The notes under the pieces were generated by a model. It did no database searches and was not told where the DNA came from. It was given only the letters and a program-made list of their open reading frames with translations. Both the position numbers and the translations under genes were made by a program. Of a DNA stretch of 64,000 nt, positions 35,128 to 48,500 are shown one piece after another; the stretch's first letter is position 1, and every line of letters begins with the position of its first letter. Source of the stretch: Camarhynchus parvulus (lineage: Eukaryota > Chordata > Aves > Passeriformes > Thraupidae); contig NC_044581.1 of the NCBI RefSeq assembly GCF_901933205.1, positions 14,101,501 through 14,165,500 of the forward strand, in the 5' to 3' direction.

Positions 35128-38100
35128 AGGAAAGGATTAATAAGGTCTGTGTGCTAAAGGATTCAAATCCAGTTGTCCATGCCCAGCTCCCAGCCTGTTT
35201 CCAGCCTGCCATGGTCTGAGTGCAGGAGAATATCATTCCTTTCACAGAAACACAATGTGGTTGGCAGCCAAAGTTTTCCACAAGTGACTTCTTCAAAGTC
35301 AACCCCAGTGTGAGCAGGAAGGGAGAGCACAGGAGATGGGGCAGCCAGGAGCTGGGTTTGTGGCCCTGCTGTGACCTGCCCGTACCGTGCTCATTCCCAG
35401 GGATGAAGGTGAATTCCCATTATTTGTCACTCCACTGCTGCCAGCTCTTTTCTGCTGAGCTGCCAGAGCTACACCTTGTGTTGTGAGGCACTGTGTGAAC
35501 ATTCACTAGAACAAGCACAGGTTCTGTCCAGGGGCATTGTCTGACCATTTTGTCCTGCCTATATCTCGTTCATTCGAGGTTTGCATCAGAAAATATTTGG
35601 AGATGACATAAAAAGAGGTGAAGACTTTCAAACTCAGTTATGCTGAGAAAAATGCCATCCAAGTTTTTTTTAATAAACAGATAATGTCAGTTCCCCTCCC
35701 CAGAGCAAAGACACACAGTGTCAATAGAAACAATTACTGTGTTGTAATTTAATTTGAAATGCTACTGGCAGACAAAGAGGCAAGCAGTTTAGCAAGATTG
35801 ATGTAAATGGTGGATTATTTAGGATAGATATGGATCCAGTCTAAAACCAGGAGGCTGCTCTGTGTGTCTCATGCAAGTATTGAGAAAGACTTGAGTTAGA
35901 GAAAGTGACATTTGTTTTTCTCAAATGTCTTTGTTTATAAAGCCTGCAGTTGAACTGAAATAGGACCTGGATCCAAAACTAGTAATAGTAAATTGTTTTC
36001 CCAAGCTAAATTCAAACCATGAGTTTTTCTAATCCCTATCAAGTTTTGCCCTTAACTTTGCTTTGAGATATCTGATGTAAAAACTCTAATCATGTGTAAC
36101 AATCAGTTGCAACAACACTATTGCTTCTTCAAATCATGATAACCCAGGCTTGCTGAGAGATTATAAAGTGGGATACTCTCTTATTCCAATAAACACAAAA
36201 AATTGCTTTAAATAACTTGCCTTAAGCAAACCTACAAAGGTGAAAGTTCCTGCAAATCCTGCAGTGCCTTCCCAGTGTTATTCTTTCATTGAACACAGTA
36301 GTTACAGGGTGTAGATATGTGATCAGTTTTCTTTGAAGCAGTTCAATGAACATGAAAGTTTTGTTCTGAGCTTTAAAGGGCAGTAAAGTTGATGGCACAT
36401 CATGCAGGCAGCCCTCTTCCTAACAGCAGCCTAATTATAAACTAGTGTTTTAAAAATGAAGAGCTTATGCAGATGGCCCAGGTGTAAACACAGAACACAC
36501 AGTGTGCCTTAGTTCCCAAAATGTACAGGTTAGACAGGTTACACACCAAACAGTTCTCACAGGCTGTGTTTCTGCAGTTCTTGGCTATTAAGCATATGGG
36601 CATTTGTATTTCTTTTAAACTAATTTGATACAGACCATTTTGGGCAGGCTGTGTTCAGGGGGAGTGGAGATCTTGAAAGTTTATCCTTGGCTAGGTTGAA
36701 GTCTGCAGAGCTGGCACCTGGGTCATGGAAATGCTTGCAAGTTTGATTTCCTACAACCCTCTGGCAGTGTGGATTCTCACTTTGTCTGCAGGGCACAGGT
36801 TGGGCTGGGGCATGGAGATGCAGCTATCACTGCTTCAAAGTGGCTTCTTTTCTGCAATGTCTGAGTTTCCCTTTAAAAGTGCAGTCTAAAGGCTTTTCTG
36901 TTGAAGAAATCAGGGTGAATTTGCTGTGAATTGATGGCATGCCATCTTTTCTGCTCCACATACTCCTTCATGCAGTCTCTGTGGTCATGGTTAAAGACAT
37001 TCCCTGTCCCCTGCCTCTCCCAAATGAAATAGCTATAAGTGATGGAGAGATGTCAGCTAAACCTGAAGGGAACCTGCTGTGGTGGTGTGGAGAGGCACAA
37101 ACTGCCTTATTTATCCTGGCACCACGTTAATCAGCTGTCCTGCACAATCAGTTACGTGTCACCCTTGGTAACAACTTAATTCTCCCTGTGGAAGGGGGAG
37201 GGAGGGGATGATGGATATTTCTGGCTCCCTCTTTGTGACCTCTCGCTCAGTGCCACCAGGAGAAGGCAGGAGCTGCCTTCAGCACCAGCCCCACCTCAGG
37301 TGTCCAGAATACACTGACTGGAGCAGGCTAATGAGGAGCCTCCCTGGACTCAATTCATTAATTATAGGCATCAATAACTCACTGATTGCAACTTTCTCAG
37401 CTTCCAAGGCATCCTTTTCTTCACATGAATATATATAGCTATGCATATATCTGCATTTCCCTCCTCTCTGCTTCCTGCTGAAGGAGAATTTAGTCGTGCA
37501 GCAGGAAACAATGGTTTTGAACAAAAAAAAAAAAAATCACCTTTCTGAATCTGAACTTTAAGAGGTGTGTGATGCTGGGGGCCAGTTCTTAATATGAACA
37601 AAATCATACCTGCTGTTCATAGAGGTAAAGGCTTCCACGTGGGATCAGTCAAAGGGAAACAGAAATAAGTTTTTTGTAAATAGCAAAACCAGTAAAAAAA
37701 AGAGGGGGAAATAGAAATATTCCAAAAACCTTGGACATGCATAAAAAGGCAGTTCTAAAGGCACATGGAAAAGGGATGGGTGTCTGTAAGAGCAGCAGCA
37801 GAGGCAGGAATGAGAGCAGTGGTGGTAGCTGGGACAGGAGCAGATGCTGAAATAGCACCAGCAGTGAAATCTTCTCTCACTGCACACCCAAACCACACAT
37901 TTAGGGGTGGCTTAATGGACTGTGAGAGAGCAAACAGACCATTATGGTCCATTGTACAAATATGTGCTGGGATAAATGGTGCTGGGCAGGAGCAGGAGTT
38001 GCTGTTGTTTTCAGCAGCCCTGGAGCCAGGCCATTCATGAGCAGCAGCCTCTCAGCAGAGGGGCCTCTTTGCCTCTCTGAAAGAGACAGCGATTAACGTT

Positions 38101-39869
38101 TTTGTAATCAAACCACTCCAAAATTTCCAGATAAACTTTTCGGGTTTTTATTCATTATTTGTTAGCTTAGTTTAGTATTTTATATATATATTTTTTTAAT
38201 GTGAAAATACTTTGAACACCAAATGTGTCTTTCTTAAAGGATGAATATACTCCTTAATACATTTCCTGGACTCCAGGATGACTTTCACAATTCCTCTTCC
38301 TTTTCCTTTACAAAATTTGCAGCAGTCCTTCAGCTATTGCAGGTACACATTCTCCCTTTGAATTATGTTGCACTGCAGCAACTTGTAAAAACAGAGAACC
38401 ATCCTCTTGCCCCCTGGTGTTGCCCAAGTGTTTATCTGTGTTTGGAAAATGGTACTTTAATCCTCAACTGAAAATTAGCAACAATTGAAAATTAATCCTT
38501 AATTGGCAATTATGTCAGCTGACTTTGCAGTGGGTTTGGATTAGGACTGTGCACATGCAGAATCACGAGATTTCCCATCCAGCCCTTAAAAGTGCTCGCA
38601 CATTTTAGTATCTCAGTTTCTTGTCTTTACTGGAAATATATATATATCTCCAAGCCTCTTGTTGCCTTTGATCATAAAAAGACAAGAGGGTACTCTGTGA
38701 ATGGACTGTGTGGAATATAAATTGTTTTAAAGAAATTTTTTTAGACGAGCAGGGCCTTGATTGAGCAAATTTGGGATCTAAGCATTGCAGCTGGGAGCTG
38801 CCAGGCTGCAGCAGCAGAGCACTTGCTCAGAGCTGTGTGTGACTGCTTTAACATCCATGCAGCCTGGCCACCAGAACTGTGTCTGTGCTGTGGCAGCTCC
38901 CAGCACCTTCTCCCCCTGGCCAGGCTCTGACCTCCCAGGCACAACTGCTGCTATTGCTGAGCTGTCTGCAAGTTTCTACCCACAAATATAACCTAAAAAT
39001 GTCCAAACTATTAATTGCAATAATCAAGAAATTTTCCCCCATGTGAAGATGTCTGATGGTGGCTTTAACCTTGGAGCTAAATTTTAGATCTAAATTCTAA
39101 TTTCTAGTAAACTTGGGATTAAAATGGAGACGTTGACACAGCAGAATCACTGCCACAGAGAGAGCAAGTCACACACTTTATTGTAACAGCTCTTGATTGC
39201 CTAGCAAAGAAATGCATAATGAATAAACATTATTTTAAAGGGCTTGATAGCACAATGAATTTTTCAGTGGGAGAAACAGAAGACAGAGTATTTAAAAATA
39301 CATGAGTTTCATATTTGATTATAAGTCAAGAAGCAGCAGAAAGAACCAAGAAAATTGATAGCAATGGCAGCAGGCACCAAGCTTTCAGACTGGAATTAAT
39401 GAGGTTATTCATAATAGAGAGGGAGTGACATAGTGATTAGTTAATTATTGTGCAGAAACATACAATTAATGCAGAACTGGAATTAGTATACAAGGAATTA
39501 AAATGCCACATAAAGCAAACAACAAAACTGAGAAAGAAACCTTGATTGTTGATTGAAATTGTTGTAACAGGGAAAAGTCTGTTGAAGTCACAATAGTTTA
39601 GCTGTGAGCATGTTCCACTTGTGTGATGTGGTGCCAGGCTGTGAACAGGAATGCTGTGATGGAGAGTGGAGTGTGCAGCAATTACAAACTCTGCACGTGG
39701 GGGCAAACGAGATTGCAGGGCCAGGGGGCTGCCAGGGCAGCCTGATTAAAGCTGGTGTGCATGGAACAGGAATCTTGTACAACTTTTGATCAAACTGGTG
39801 GATATTGAGCCTGACTGGTGTCTGAGCTGGGCTGTCATTGCTGCCGGGGCTGCTGAGGCAGAGGGCAGG
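35128..39869. other. non-coding single-copy DNA
   Basis: No gene, RNA or repeat family recognised. It holds an A14 run (37523-37536). Open frames at 37208-37607, 37645-38040 and 38741-39042 overlap on both strands. Confidence 0.6.
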
Positions 39870-39933
39870 CTGTGCTGCCATGGATCCCCAGCAGAAGCTC
39901 TCTGTGCTGCCATGGATCCCCAGCAGAAGCCCT
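39870..39933. repeat. 32-bp tandem duplication (two copies)
   Basis: The 32-bp unit beginning CTGTGCTGCCATGGATCCCC occupies 39870-39901 and again 39902-39933, with a single T/C difference near the end. A recent slippage-type duplication is likely. Confidence 0.9.
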
Positions 39934-42900
39934 CTCCCATGGCTCCATGGGTGCAGGGGGCTGCTTTGGGCACATTTAGCACCTGCAGGGCTCAGGGATG
40001 GTTCTGCACAGGGCTCTGGGTGTCTGCTCTGCCTCATCTCTGTGCACCATCAAGAACAAGGGCAGCTCCAGGTCAGCAGCAAATGGAGTTTACCAAGCCA
40101 GGCTTTCCTGCTTGGAGAGGGGGGTTAGCAAAGGTTCAACTGTGTAAGGGAAGGAAATATCTCAAACTACCCCATAACTTAGAGCTGCTCAGGCTCTGCT
40201 CTGAGCTGTGTCAGTGGAAAAAGCCTTTTCATTTTCTCTCTTTCTCTCTCTATGTATGTCTCTGCCTGTCCTGTATATAGCAGCGCTCCTGTACAGCTGC
40301 TGCCCAGCAGCACCAGCGCACTCCAGGCTGCATGGCAGCTGCAGGGACTGTGCTCCAGCTCCCACAAACCTGACAGAAGGCTGCAACACCTTGCTCTGCA
40401 GCATCCTGCATTTGGCAGAGCATTTCTGCAGCAGTTCAGAGTTTGAAAGTGTACAGGTTTTTAACTTGGATTGCAGAAAACTGAGCTGATAGCATTGAAG
40501 GATCAAATTGATTCCTTTTTTTCCATTTAGCAACGTAAATAAGACTCTTATTTTAGAAATAAGATCTGATTTCTATTCTAAGTACTTAAAAGCCGAAGTA
40601 GAAAAGTAATTTACAGTGGTGTTGTACATAAAGGTATCCTTAAGGAAATTAGGTGAAAGAAAAATTTGAATAGGAGCATTTTGCAGAAGGTGGTTTATAC
40701 ATGGCAATGTATAGTTGTGATCACTGGTTTATCTTACTGTATATTTGTTATGGTCTAACATGTATTACACTGATAGTGATAGTTTAGTTCAGCTGCATTT
40801 GAAAGTCACTGGTAGTGCATTTTCCTGGACATAGAACTCTACCCTTTCCCCTTTTACTTCAGATGAGTTATAAAGATCAATAAATGAATAGCAACAACAT
40901 TTTTTTTTTAAAAAAGCGGAGTCAGGTATTGTGCCACTTTTATATCAATACAAAAATATCAGTAGTATATATTGTTATAGAAATCCAAAAATGTAAATGC
41001 TTTTGGACAGAAACAGGAAAACCAATTAGCAGCATAAATTCAAGTCTCTGACTGAAAGAAAGCTTTTGTCTTAGGAAATGGTCAAGAGCTAGCAAAAAAA
41101 AAAAAAAAAAAGAACTCATAGCAGTCTTCTATGATGGGCCTGATTCAAGAGAGAATGCAAACATTTGAGTTTCTCAGAAGGATTCTGCCAGACAAGTGAA
41201 GCTCTCTGAAAGCCTTTCATTATGTCCCCAGCAGCTGTAGGACAGGCACTAATTTTTTCCAGGTAATTTCTGAAGAAGACCTTTTTCAGTAATAGTGTGT
41301 GGAAAGGTTCACATTTACAAAGAGCTTAAATCTGACCCTGTGTGTTGAGGGCAGAGCTCACTAAATTTAATCTCCTGGCCCTGGTGGTGCTGACTCGTGG
41401 GAAGTGAGGCTCCCAGGCTGTGTGTGCCTGCTGGAGTGCTGGCTCTTCCTCTCCCCACGAGCTGTCATCAAATAAAATTTTCCACAAAGATTTCAGCAAA
41501 AAAATTTCTTCAGGAATATCCAAATTCATATTCTGTCACTCAGTGTGCCTTTACCAAATTAGAAGAGCATTCGAGTTTATACAGCCTTACCTCAGGTTTC
41601 TTTCTTTTTCTCCTATCCCTCTCTCAGCTGCTGTTCCACTGAGAAATTAACTCAGCCTTTCAGTCAGAGTGAGAGCCAGGTTGGGAATTGCAGGAAAACC
41701 TCAGTTATTAGGAAAGGTATTAGTTTATAATAAAGTGTTGATCCTTGAAATGTCATTTTCCTGTTTGAATACAGTAAAATAAGCAGCACCAGAAAACCAA
41801 GTACTCTATTAGTTTAAATGGTTGGTTTGTTAATAGTTACAGTATTCTAAGCAACAAAAATAACTGTACCTGTGGAAGTTCTTGCAGCAGTATTTTTATG
41901 AAATTATCATGCTTTCTCAAGGTATTAGGTGGGTATGAACTTTCTGAGCTCTGTGCTGTAACTGAGGAGGAGGAGGGAAACCTCCTGGTGATTTCCAAGC
42001 CAAGCCCAGGCTTCTCTCTTCACCTATAAAGCAAATTATTTACTAAGAACTGTTCTCCAAGATGCTTCTGCTCGCAGAGGTAAAGCAGGAGATCCTGCTG
42101 CTCTCTCTCCACCTGGCCTTTTCCTGCAGCTCCTCCTGTGTGTGTCACACGTGGAGTTTGAGGAAACCAGTGCTGTTCATCTGTTCCTCTCCTCTGGGCA
42201 CTTTTATTTACATTACAAAGCCAGTATTAGCCCTTCCTGTGTGTGGGAAGAACTGCTTTTCTGAGATGGGGGCAATTTAAGGTAGAAATGGATTTGATTC
42301 AGTGTTTGCAGCCAGAAAAGTAGTAAAATCTGGATCTGTTAAACAGACCTATGCAATGATGCTGACTTATATAGAGCCTGTGAGTGTTTTTAAATTAATT
42401 TCTTTCAAATGTATTTCTCTTGACCATTGGCTCCTGAATACTGATGGCATTTTCCCCCATAGTAAAATATTAACAGTAAAAACAAATCTCAAAAGCTGGG
42501 AAGTTTTGTTTGGTTGGTTTTAATTATTTGCTATTCCCATGGTTGGGTTTCAGCTGAGACCAAACTCCCTAAGAAAATTAAAGGCTAATTTCAGAGACCT
42601 TGAGTCTAGGATTTACCTACTCTGTCACAGGAAGCAAGTGGCATTTCAGGCTGCAAAAGAAATTGTCCTTTACAAACCATGTGACAAAATTTTTTCTTTG
42701 GTAACATTGTCCTGTGTCACCTTGAAAAATTTCCTGAGCTCCATTCTGAGGTAAAAAAAATATTTTATCCTAATGGCAAACTAAAAGTAAATTGCTGCAG
42801 AGAGTGAGTAGGGAAGGCTTCTGCTGCAGTCTAACAAGAAAGGCATTATTTTACATCACCTCAGATGCCTTTTTTGGTACAGCAAAGACCTGCATCATAA

Positions 42901-43410
42901 ATACAAAATGGTCTGAAAGGTTTGAGACTTTTCACACCACAAAATGCATTATGCAGCTCCATCAAACATAAGTAAAGGCTGTGCCTTTCCCCACCTTGTA
43001 GGGTAGGGACAGAAGCTGGAGTTTACCTTAAAAGGAACATTTTCTTCTCTCTGATGTGAAGATTTAGTTCCTTCTGGAAATGGGAAATCTGCAGGTAGAT
43101 TTGGAAAGGTTCAACATATTAAATGTTCTTAATGCAACAGGTGCTGGATATGTATTTGACTGGGCATGCAGCAAAACTGCAGTTACTGAGGCTGGGGGTG
43201 TTTGGTTTGGGGGCAGAAACATTGACAGTCAGTGTCCTTATCCCTGTCAGAAAACCAGCCCTGGCTAGCACTCACTGGTATTTTAATTGCAAGTGTGAAG
43301 GGCACTCATTTATAATCCTTTATCTGCTAGTTCCATCTCGGAGTCTGCTTTCTCAAATTAAACTCAAACAAACAAAAACAGCAAACAGCCACTAAAAAGC
43401 CAAACAGCAG
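39934..43410. other. non-coding single-copy DNA
   Basis: No supported gene. It includes an A18 run at 41094-41111. A GC-richer portion (39830-40440) yields open frames of 149 and 164 codons on opposite strands without domains. Confidence 0.6.
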
Positions 43411-43823
43411 CGTCACCATCATATTTTCTGGAAAAATCTCTTTGCCCAGGATTTTCTCCTGGGAAGCTGAGAAGCCTCAGAGAAAAATGAAAACAATAAT
43501 GATCTGATTTGCTTCTCCTGTGTTTTGGAATGTGTTTGGACATTGTTTACCAACAGGTGGTTGCTTGACTGGTTTCATGTGAATTGTTTTGACTTAATGA
43601 CCAATCACAGCCAGGCTGGGTTGGGACTCTGGAGAGAGTCACGAGTTTTTCATTATTATCTTTTAGCCTTCTGTAAGTATCCCTTCTCTAGTCTTTAATA
43701 TAGTTCTAATATAGCAAGATATAATATAATATAGATGATAAAATAATAAATTAGCCTTCTGATATCAATAAAGTCAGATGCATCATTCCTCCCTTTGACG
43801 GGGGTCTCAGAAAACACCCTACA
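43411..43823 (+). mobile_element. solo LTR of a songbird endogenous retrovirus
   Basis: About 413 bp match an LTR very common in songbird genomes: CTCTTTGCCCAGGATTTTCT, GGGAAGCTGAGAAGCCTCAG, TGCTTCTCCTGTGTTTTGGA, GACCAATCACAGCCAGGCTG and TTTTTCATTATTATCTTTTA follow in order. A CCAAT box sits at 43601-43605 in U3. AATAAA hexamers lie at 43745-43750 and 43767-43772, near the 3' end. The same four bases, GCAG, flank both ends (43407-43410 and 43824-43827), consistent with a target-site duplication. The first base is C instead of T (CG for TG), a likely decay change; the 3' end keeps CA. No internal retroviral sequence adjoins, so this is a solo LTR left by LTR-LTR recombination. Recognised from memory; the exact family name is not asserted. 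Confidence 0.9.
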
Positions 43824-45557
43824 GCAGTTCCCTCGTGTCCTTCCAAAACATTAAACACCAGGGTGGATGGCAAATGCTGCCAAAGCTCCATGAAAACCTC
43901 AGAAAGCTCAGTGTGGTGTTCCTTCAGTGCTTTGCCAGGCTGAGCCTGAAAGTCCTGTATTGAATGCCCTGAGTTGTGGAGCTACACAGACATCACCAAG
44001 GCATGCCTGGCAATGCACAGCCCCAGCAGGCAGGGACAGCAGCACATCAGGGCTGCCCCTGCTCTGTCCCCTGCCATCCTCATGCCAGGGGTGAATCCAT
44101 AAAGGAGGAAAGGGTCCTGTGCATCAGGCACAGATCCTGCCTCACCTGAAGCATTATCTGCTGTTAAACAGAGCAAAGGTAAACCAAAGTCAGCCCTGTG
44201 AAAAAGCAGTTGAGGAAGTTGTACAGACACATCAAATGGTTATTCAAATAACTTCTAGATGTAGGAAAGCTCTCAATAGAGAGCTATGTATAGAAATGAG
44301 GTTTTGTAGAATATATAAATATATTTAATGTAGAAATATATAAATATAAATAATATTTTTGTACAAAAATACCATTTCAGGGTTATTGCACACAGGGGTT
44401 TGTGAGTGGGTATTTTGATGCTGTGACTGTCATATGTGGGAGAACTGAGTGAAATAAGAAGAAAATATTCACATTCTTAGAGGTTAAAACCAAGGTACAG
44501 CTACAGTCCAGATCTACTGTGTCCTCTTACAGCAATGGGGGATGTAGTGGAAAAACTCAGGTTTGTTTAACATGTAGGGAAAAAAATAAGGTGGTAACAA
44601 GTTGAGAAGTGTTAAATGACATTTAGACCAGAGGTTTATCTTGCAAGGTCCTGTACTGTTTTTTAAAATGTGTTCAAGGATTTTTCCTTTTACTTTCCTC
44701 CGTTTTCCTCCATTTCTAAATTCACCCATTGTATCCATTGTTTTTAGAGTGCCCAAAAACTTAACATTTGAGTGCCAAGTCTGACAGCAATCAGATATCA
44801 TACCCTGAGTTTCATTTTCCAACAGGTTCTGTTTGATTTTACAATGCCAGAGGAGCACAGAACAAGTTTTCTATCAGCTGTAATTTTTCTCTCTCCTTGC
44901 TGTGTGAGGGTTGTATACCTCTCAGGGTATTTTAAAATGCCTTCAACAATTTTTTCTGGATAATTCTATTTCAGAATGCCTGTTCACATTCTCCTCACAA
45001 GTTTGTCTTAATATCTGATATTTTTCAAAGATTGGAAAGCAGCATTACACAGTAAAAGCAGCTGACACGTTTGATTTCTCTCCCTCCATCTCTCAGCAGA
45101 GGAGGTGGCATTTGTCATCCCTGGGCAGAGCAGCAGTTACAGAGCTTTAAGGTGAATTGTTCGTGTTCCCAGCCCCTCAGAACAGCATTTTTGTCAACCT
45201 TTTCCTTAAACTGTTTATTGCAGAGTCCTGTCTTGAGCTCTGTCTCTGCAGACAAGCTGAGCTGAGCAGAGGGACACTTTAGTGCCCTGTAGCCATGCAG
45301 CCTCCCTGGCACTGCTGCCAAGCAGGGATTTCCACTGATTCCAGGGGCTCTGGTCACATCTCTGCACTGAGTGCAGCTCACCTTCTCCCAGCAAACAGCT
45401 GCTGCATTTAGGAGGGTGATTTTTAACGTAGATGATCTCCTCCACTCTAGAAAACTTGGTGAGGATTTTTTCTGGTGTTTCTGGTTCCCACTCCGATGCC
45501 ATCACTTGTGTCTGCTGCTGGCAGTAAAAGCCTCATCTCCTGAAGTCTCAAACAAGA

Positions 45558-45559
<2 letters not shown>
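43824..45559. other. non-coding single-copy DNA
   Basis: AT-rich portion at 44300-44365 (ATATAAATAT units). No gene or further repeat family recognised. Confidence 0.6.

Positions 45560-45597
<38 letters not shown>
45560..45597. repeat. (TG)19 microsatellite
   Basis: Nineteen uninterrupted TG units. Perfect dinucleotide runs of this length are usually length-polymorphic. It lies inside a chance 187-codon open frame (45371-45934), which it helps keep open by encoding alternating Cys-Val. Confidence 0.98.
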
Positions 45598-45598
<1 letters not shown>

Positions 45599-48500
45599 TT
45601 TGAGGGGAGGAATAGGAAGGTGTGGTCCTGTGCTTTTGACTCCAGTATTCTTTTATTGCTCCTGCCCATCTGTGCACTGAGGCATGACTTTGTATTAAGA
45701 GCTGGATTCAAATGCAGTGCTCTTCTCTTGGGTTTGATATTGTTTCACTGTCTTTTGCCTTCTTTATTCCTGCCTTTTTTTGATTTCCAGACTATTGAGC
45801 TGTATTTCTTGTGCAGTACCAGATTTTTCTGTTTCTTTCTCTCACCAATAGCACTTTCAGTGAAATTAAATTATAAAATAGGAGATGCTTTATTATGCTA
45901 CAGATGCTACTTACTATATGGTGGATATTTTTAACATCTGAACTTAAAAATTCAACAATATGCCCTGAAATACTTTTCAGTTCTCTTAAAATTGAAAACT
46001 CTTCATTTGGCTAAGTCAGATCTGACACATGAGCAGCTCTGCGAGATGAGATTTTCTTATTCTCATGAAAATGCAGTGTCATTATCAGGAAATTCCTAAA
46101 CCAACACCACTCTCAAGTGAGCAGCATCATGGCAGAGCCATAGGCTGATCACATGGAAATCAGTTTTCTTTACTGATTTCAGTTCCTTTTTGAGGTGGAT
46201 CAAGACCAGCTATCACATTAGCATTTTTCTATAATGTCATTTTTTTCTTTGATCTTTTGTTGTCATCCCTCTGCTGATTTTCCACCTTCTTTAGTGTGGC
46301 TAGAGCAGAGGTACTGATTTTCACCTGTTCAGAGACTACAGAAAAGTGAAGGAATGAAGGAGGGTTTCTGAGGAACTTTGACTTCTCCATAGCCCATGGG
46401 ATTATTGGCTGGTGTCTGACATACTCTGGGGCCAAATAAATTCTTGTGTGCAAGCAATGGCAGACTCTCTTCAGATTAAGCAATAAAATGTTATGGTAAA
46501 AAAGGAAATTATGAAAGTCCTTGAGACTGTTGGGCAATTTCTATAGCAAAAAGTAATGCCAATTTCTGCAGAAATGCCATTAGTTCAAGCCTTTGCTCTA
46601 GATCCAGCATGGAAAGGTTTCTGCAGGTTTGAGATCTGGGAAGGAGAATTATTTCAGATCCCCAGGCTGCACTCAGGTCGCTCCCCCTTCACCAAACAGC
46701 CACAGGATGCCATGGCCTGGAGCCTCTCCTGGACATCCCATTTCCTTCCAGAATGTTCTCTCCTGCAAGCTCTGCCACAGAATGTTTCCCCTCCAGCCTT
46801 ATGGTGCAGATTTTGTTCCTCAAACTACTCAGAACTGAAGTGAAAATGAAAGCAAGGAGCAGCAGGAGGAGCTTTTGGGAGTTTGCAGGTCTGTGTTTTT
46901 CTGCCTGCCCATGGCTCCCCTGGCTGTGGGCAGGTACAGCAGAGTCAGCTGAATCCGCTGAGTCTCCTCCTTTTTCCAAAACTGTCACTGAGCCTTAAAT
47001 GGCTGGTGACTGCTAAAATATCCCCACTCTTTGCAGACTGGAGCCACAGAGAGGTTTGCTGGCTGCTCTGCACAGCCCAGCATCCCTGCACACATAAAAA
47101 GCCTCTGTGAGCACTCACAAAGGGCCAGAGCCTCAGCTGAGCCCCAGCCACAGGGCTGGAGCTTTGCCAGCCTCCACCAGCCCAGAACCTTTTCTCTTGG
47201 ATTTCCTAAAGAAACTACTGGGAAAACACTTCTGGAATCCAATGAACAAAGTTCAGTCAATAAAAAGTGAGGGGGAAAAAAATCATGGGCAGCAATTGAA
47301 GGAATGAAATTGAATTCAGAGGTGACTGACTGGTGCTGGTTGATGCGTTTTTCTATCTGATATTACTGATTTGGCAAAATGGGAGCATTTCCCAAAAAAT
47401 GAAAAAGGTTTTATCAGAATGCTGTGGGAAATCATTAGAACCTTATGTGTCAAATATTTTGTTCCAACTATTATTCAATGAAGATTGAAAAATCCTTCTG
47501 GGCACAAAGCAGTCTGATTCTCCTTAAAGAAAGTATTTCTGGAATCTGATTTTGCTGTAGAGTGTGACATTTTAACTTGTTACTAGAATCTGACATTAAA
47601 AAAAAGCCAAAATTCCCAATAAAAAAATTTTTAAAAGAGCTGTTTTACTGAGAAGGATTGTCTTTGACAGCGTGGAATAGGCACCCTTACTTTTAGCAGG
47701 GGAGTGTATTACAAGTGAAATCCTCACAATTCTTTAATAGAAAATGATAAAATATTAAATAGTAGCACAGCATTTAAAGTCAGCGTGTAATTTTCATCTG
47801 CCTGTGTTTAACCATGATGAGTTTCACAAGCTCTAAGTGCAGAACACAGACATCTGCTGGCCTCAGGAGCAGATCATTGGCATAAACTTATCTGGCTTTT
47901 CTTAGCAAAAACTTCTGGATGAAATGTAAGAATGCAATAGGCAGCACAGAGTCAGAAGGAAGAAGATGTCTCAGTCTGCTAAGAGCTGGGACAGAAAGAG
48001 TGATTGTTTGCTTAAGAACCTTCTACTGACAACATTAATGAGGGTTGTTATTTGGAGTATTCAGCACTTGAGTTTCTGGTATTTTCATGCTGCTTCCCCA
48101 CAGATTGTTTTTGCTGTTGGTAAACATTTGAGGGAGGAGATAATGCATTACCTCTGCAGAATTATTGATGCTAGAAATTTGATCCATCCTCCAAGATGGG
48201 CTCTGCTGGTAAGGCAGGTATATTTAGAGATCTTATAGTGGGCAGGATGAGTTGGGGTTTTTTTCTTTGAATAATGCAAACTATTTGTCTTATTTTCTGC
48301 CTCTGGAGAGAACATTTTCTGTAACTTAAAAAAAAAAAAAAACAAAACTTATCTGAGAAGCACTCTGCACTTAGAAGTGTGTGAAGTTCTCCCTGTACCA
48401 GAGCTTCTTTGGAATTGTTCCCTAAAAACTGCAGGAATGGGCTTTCCATTAAGAATAAGGATAAGTCCAAAGTGCCCTTTCATGACCCAATTTGGGGATT

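Noticed and set aside
35158..35175. GATTCAAATCC resembling a tRNA B box
   Set aside because: No A box at the right distance upstream and no cloverleaf; the sequence just follows a T/G simple repeat.
45371..45934. 187-codon plus frame
   Set aside because: Kept open by the (TG)19 microsatellite; the remainder is Phe/Leu/Cys-rich chance sequence.
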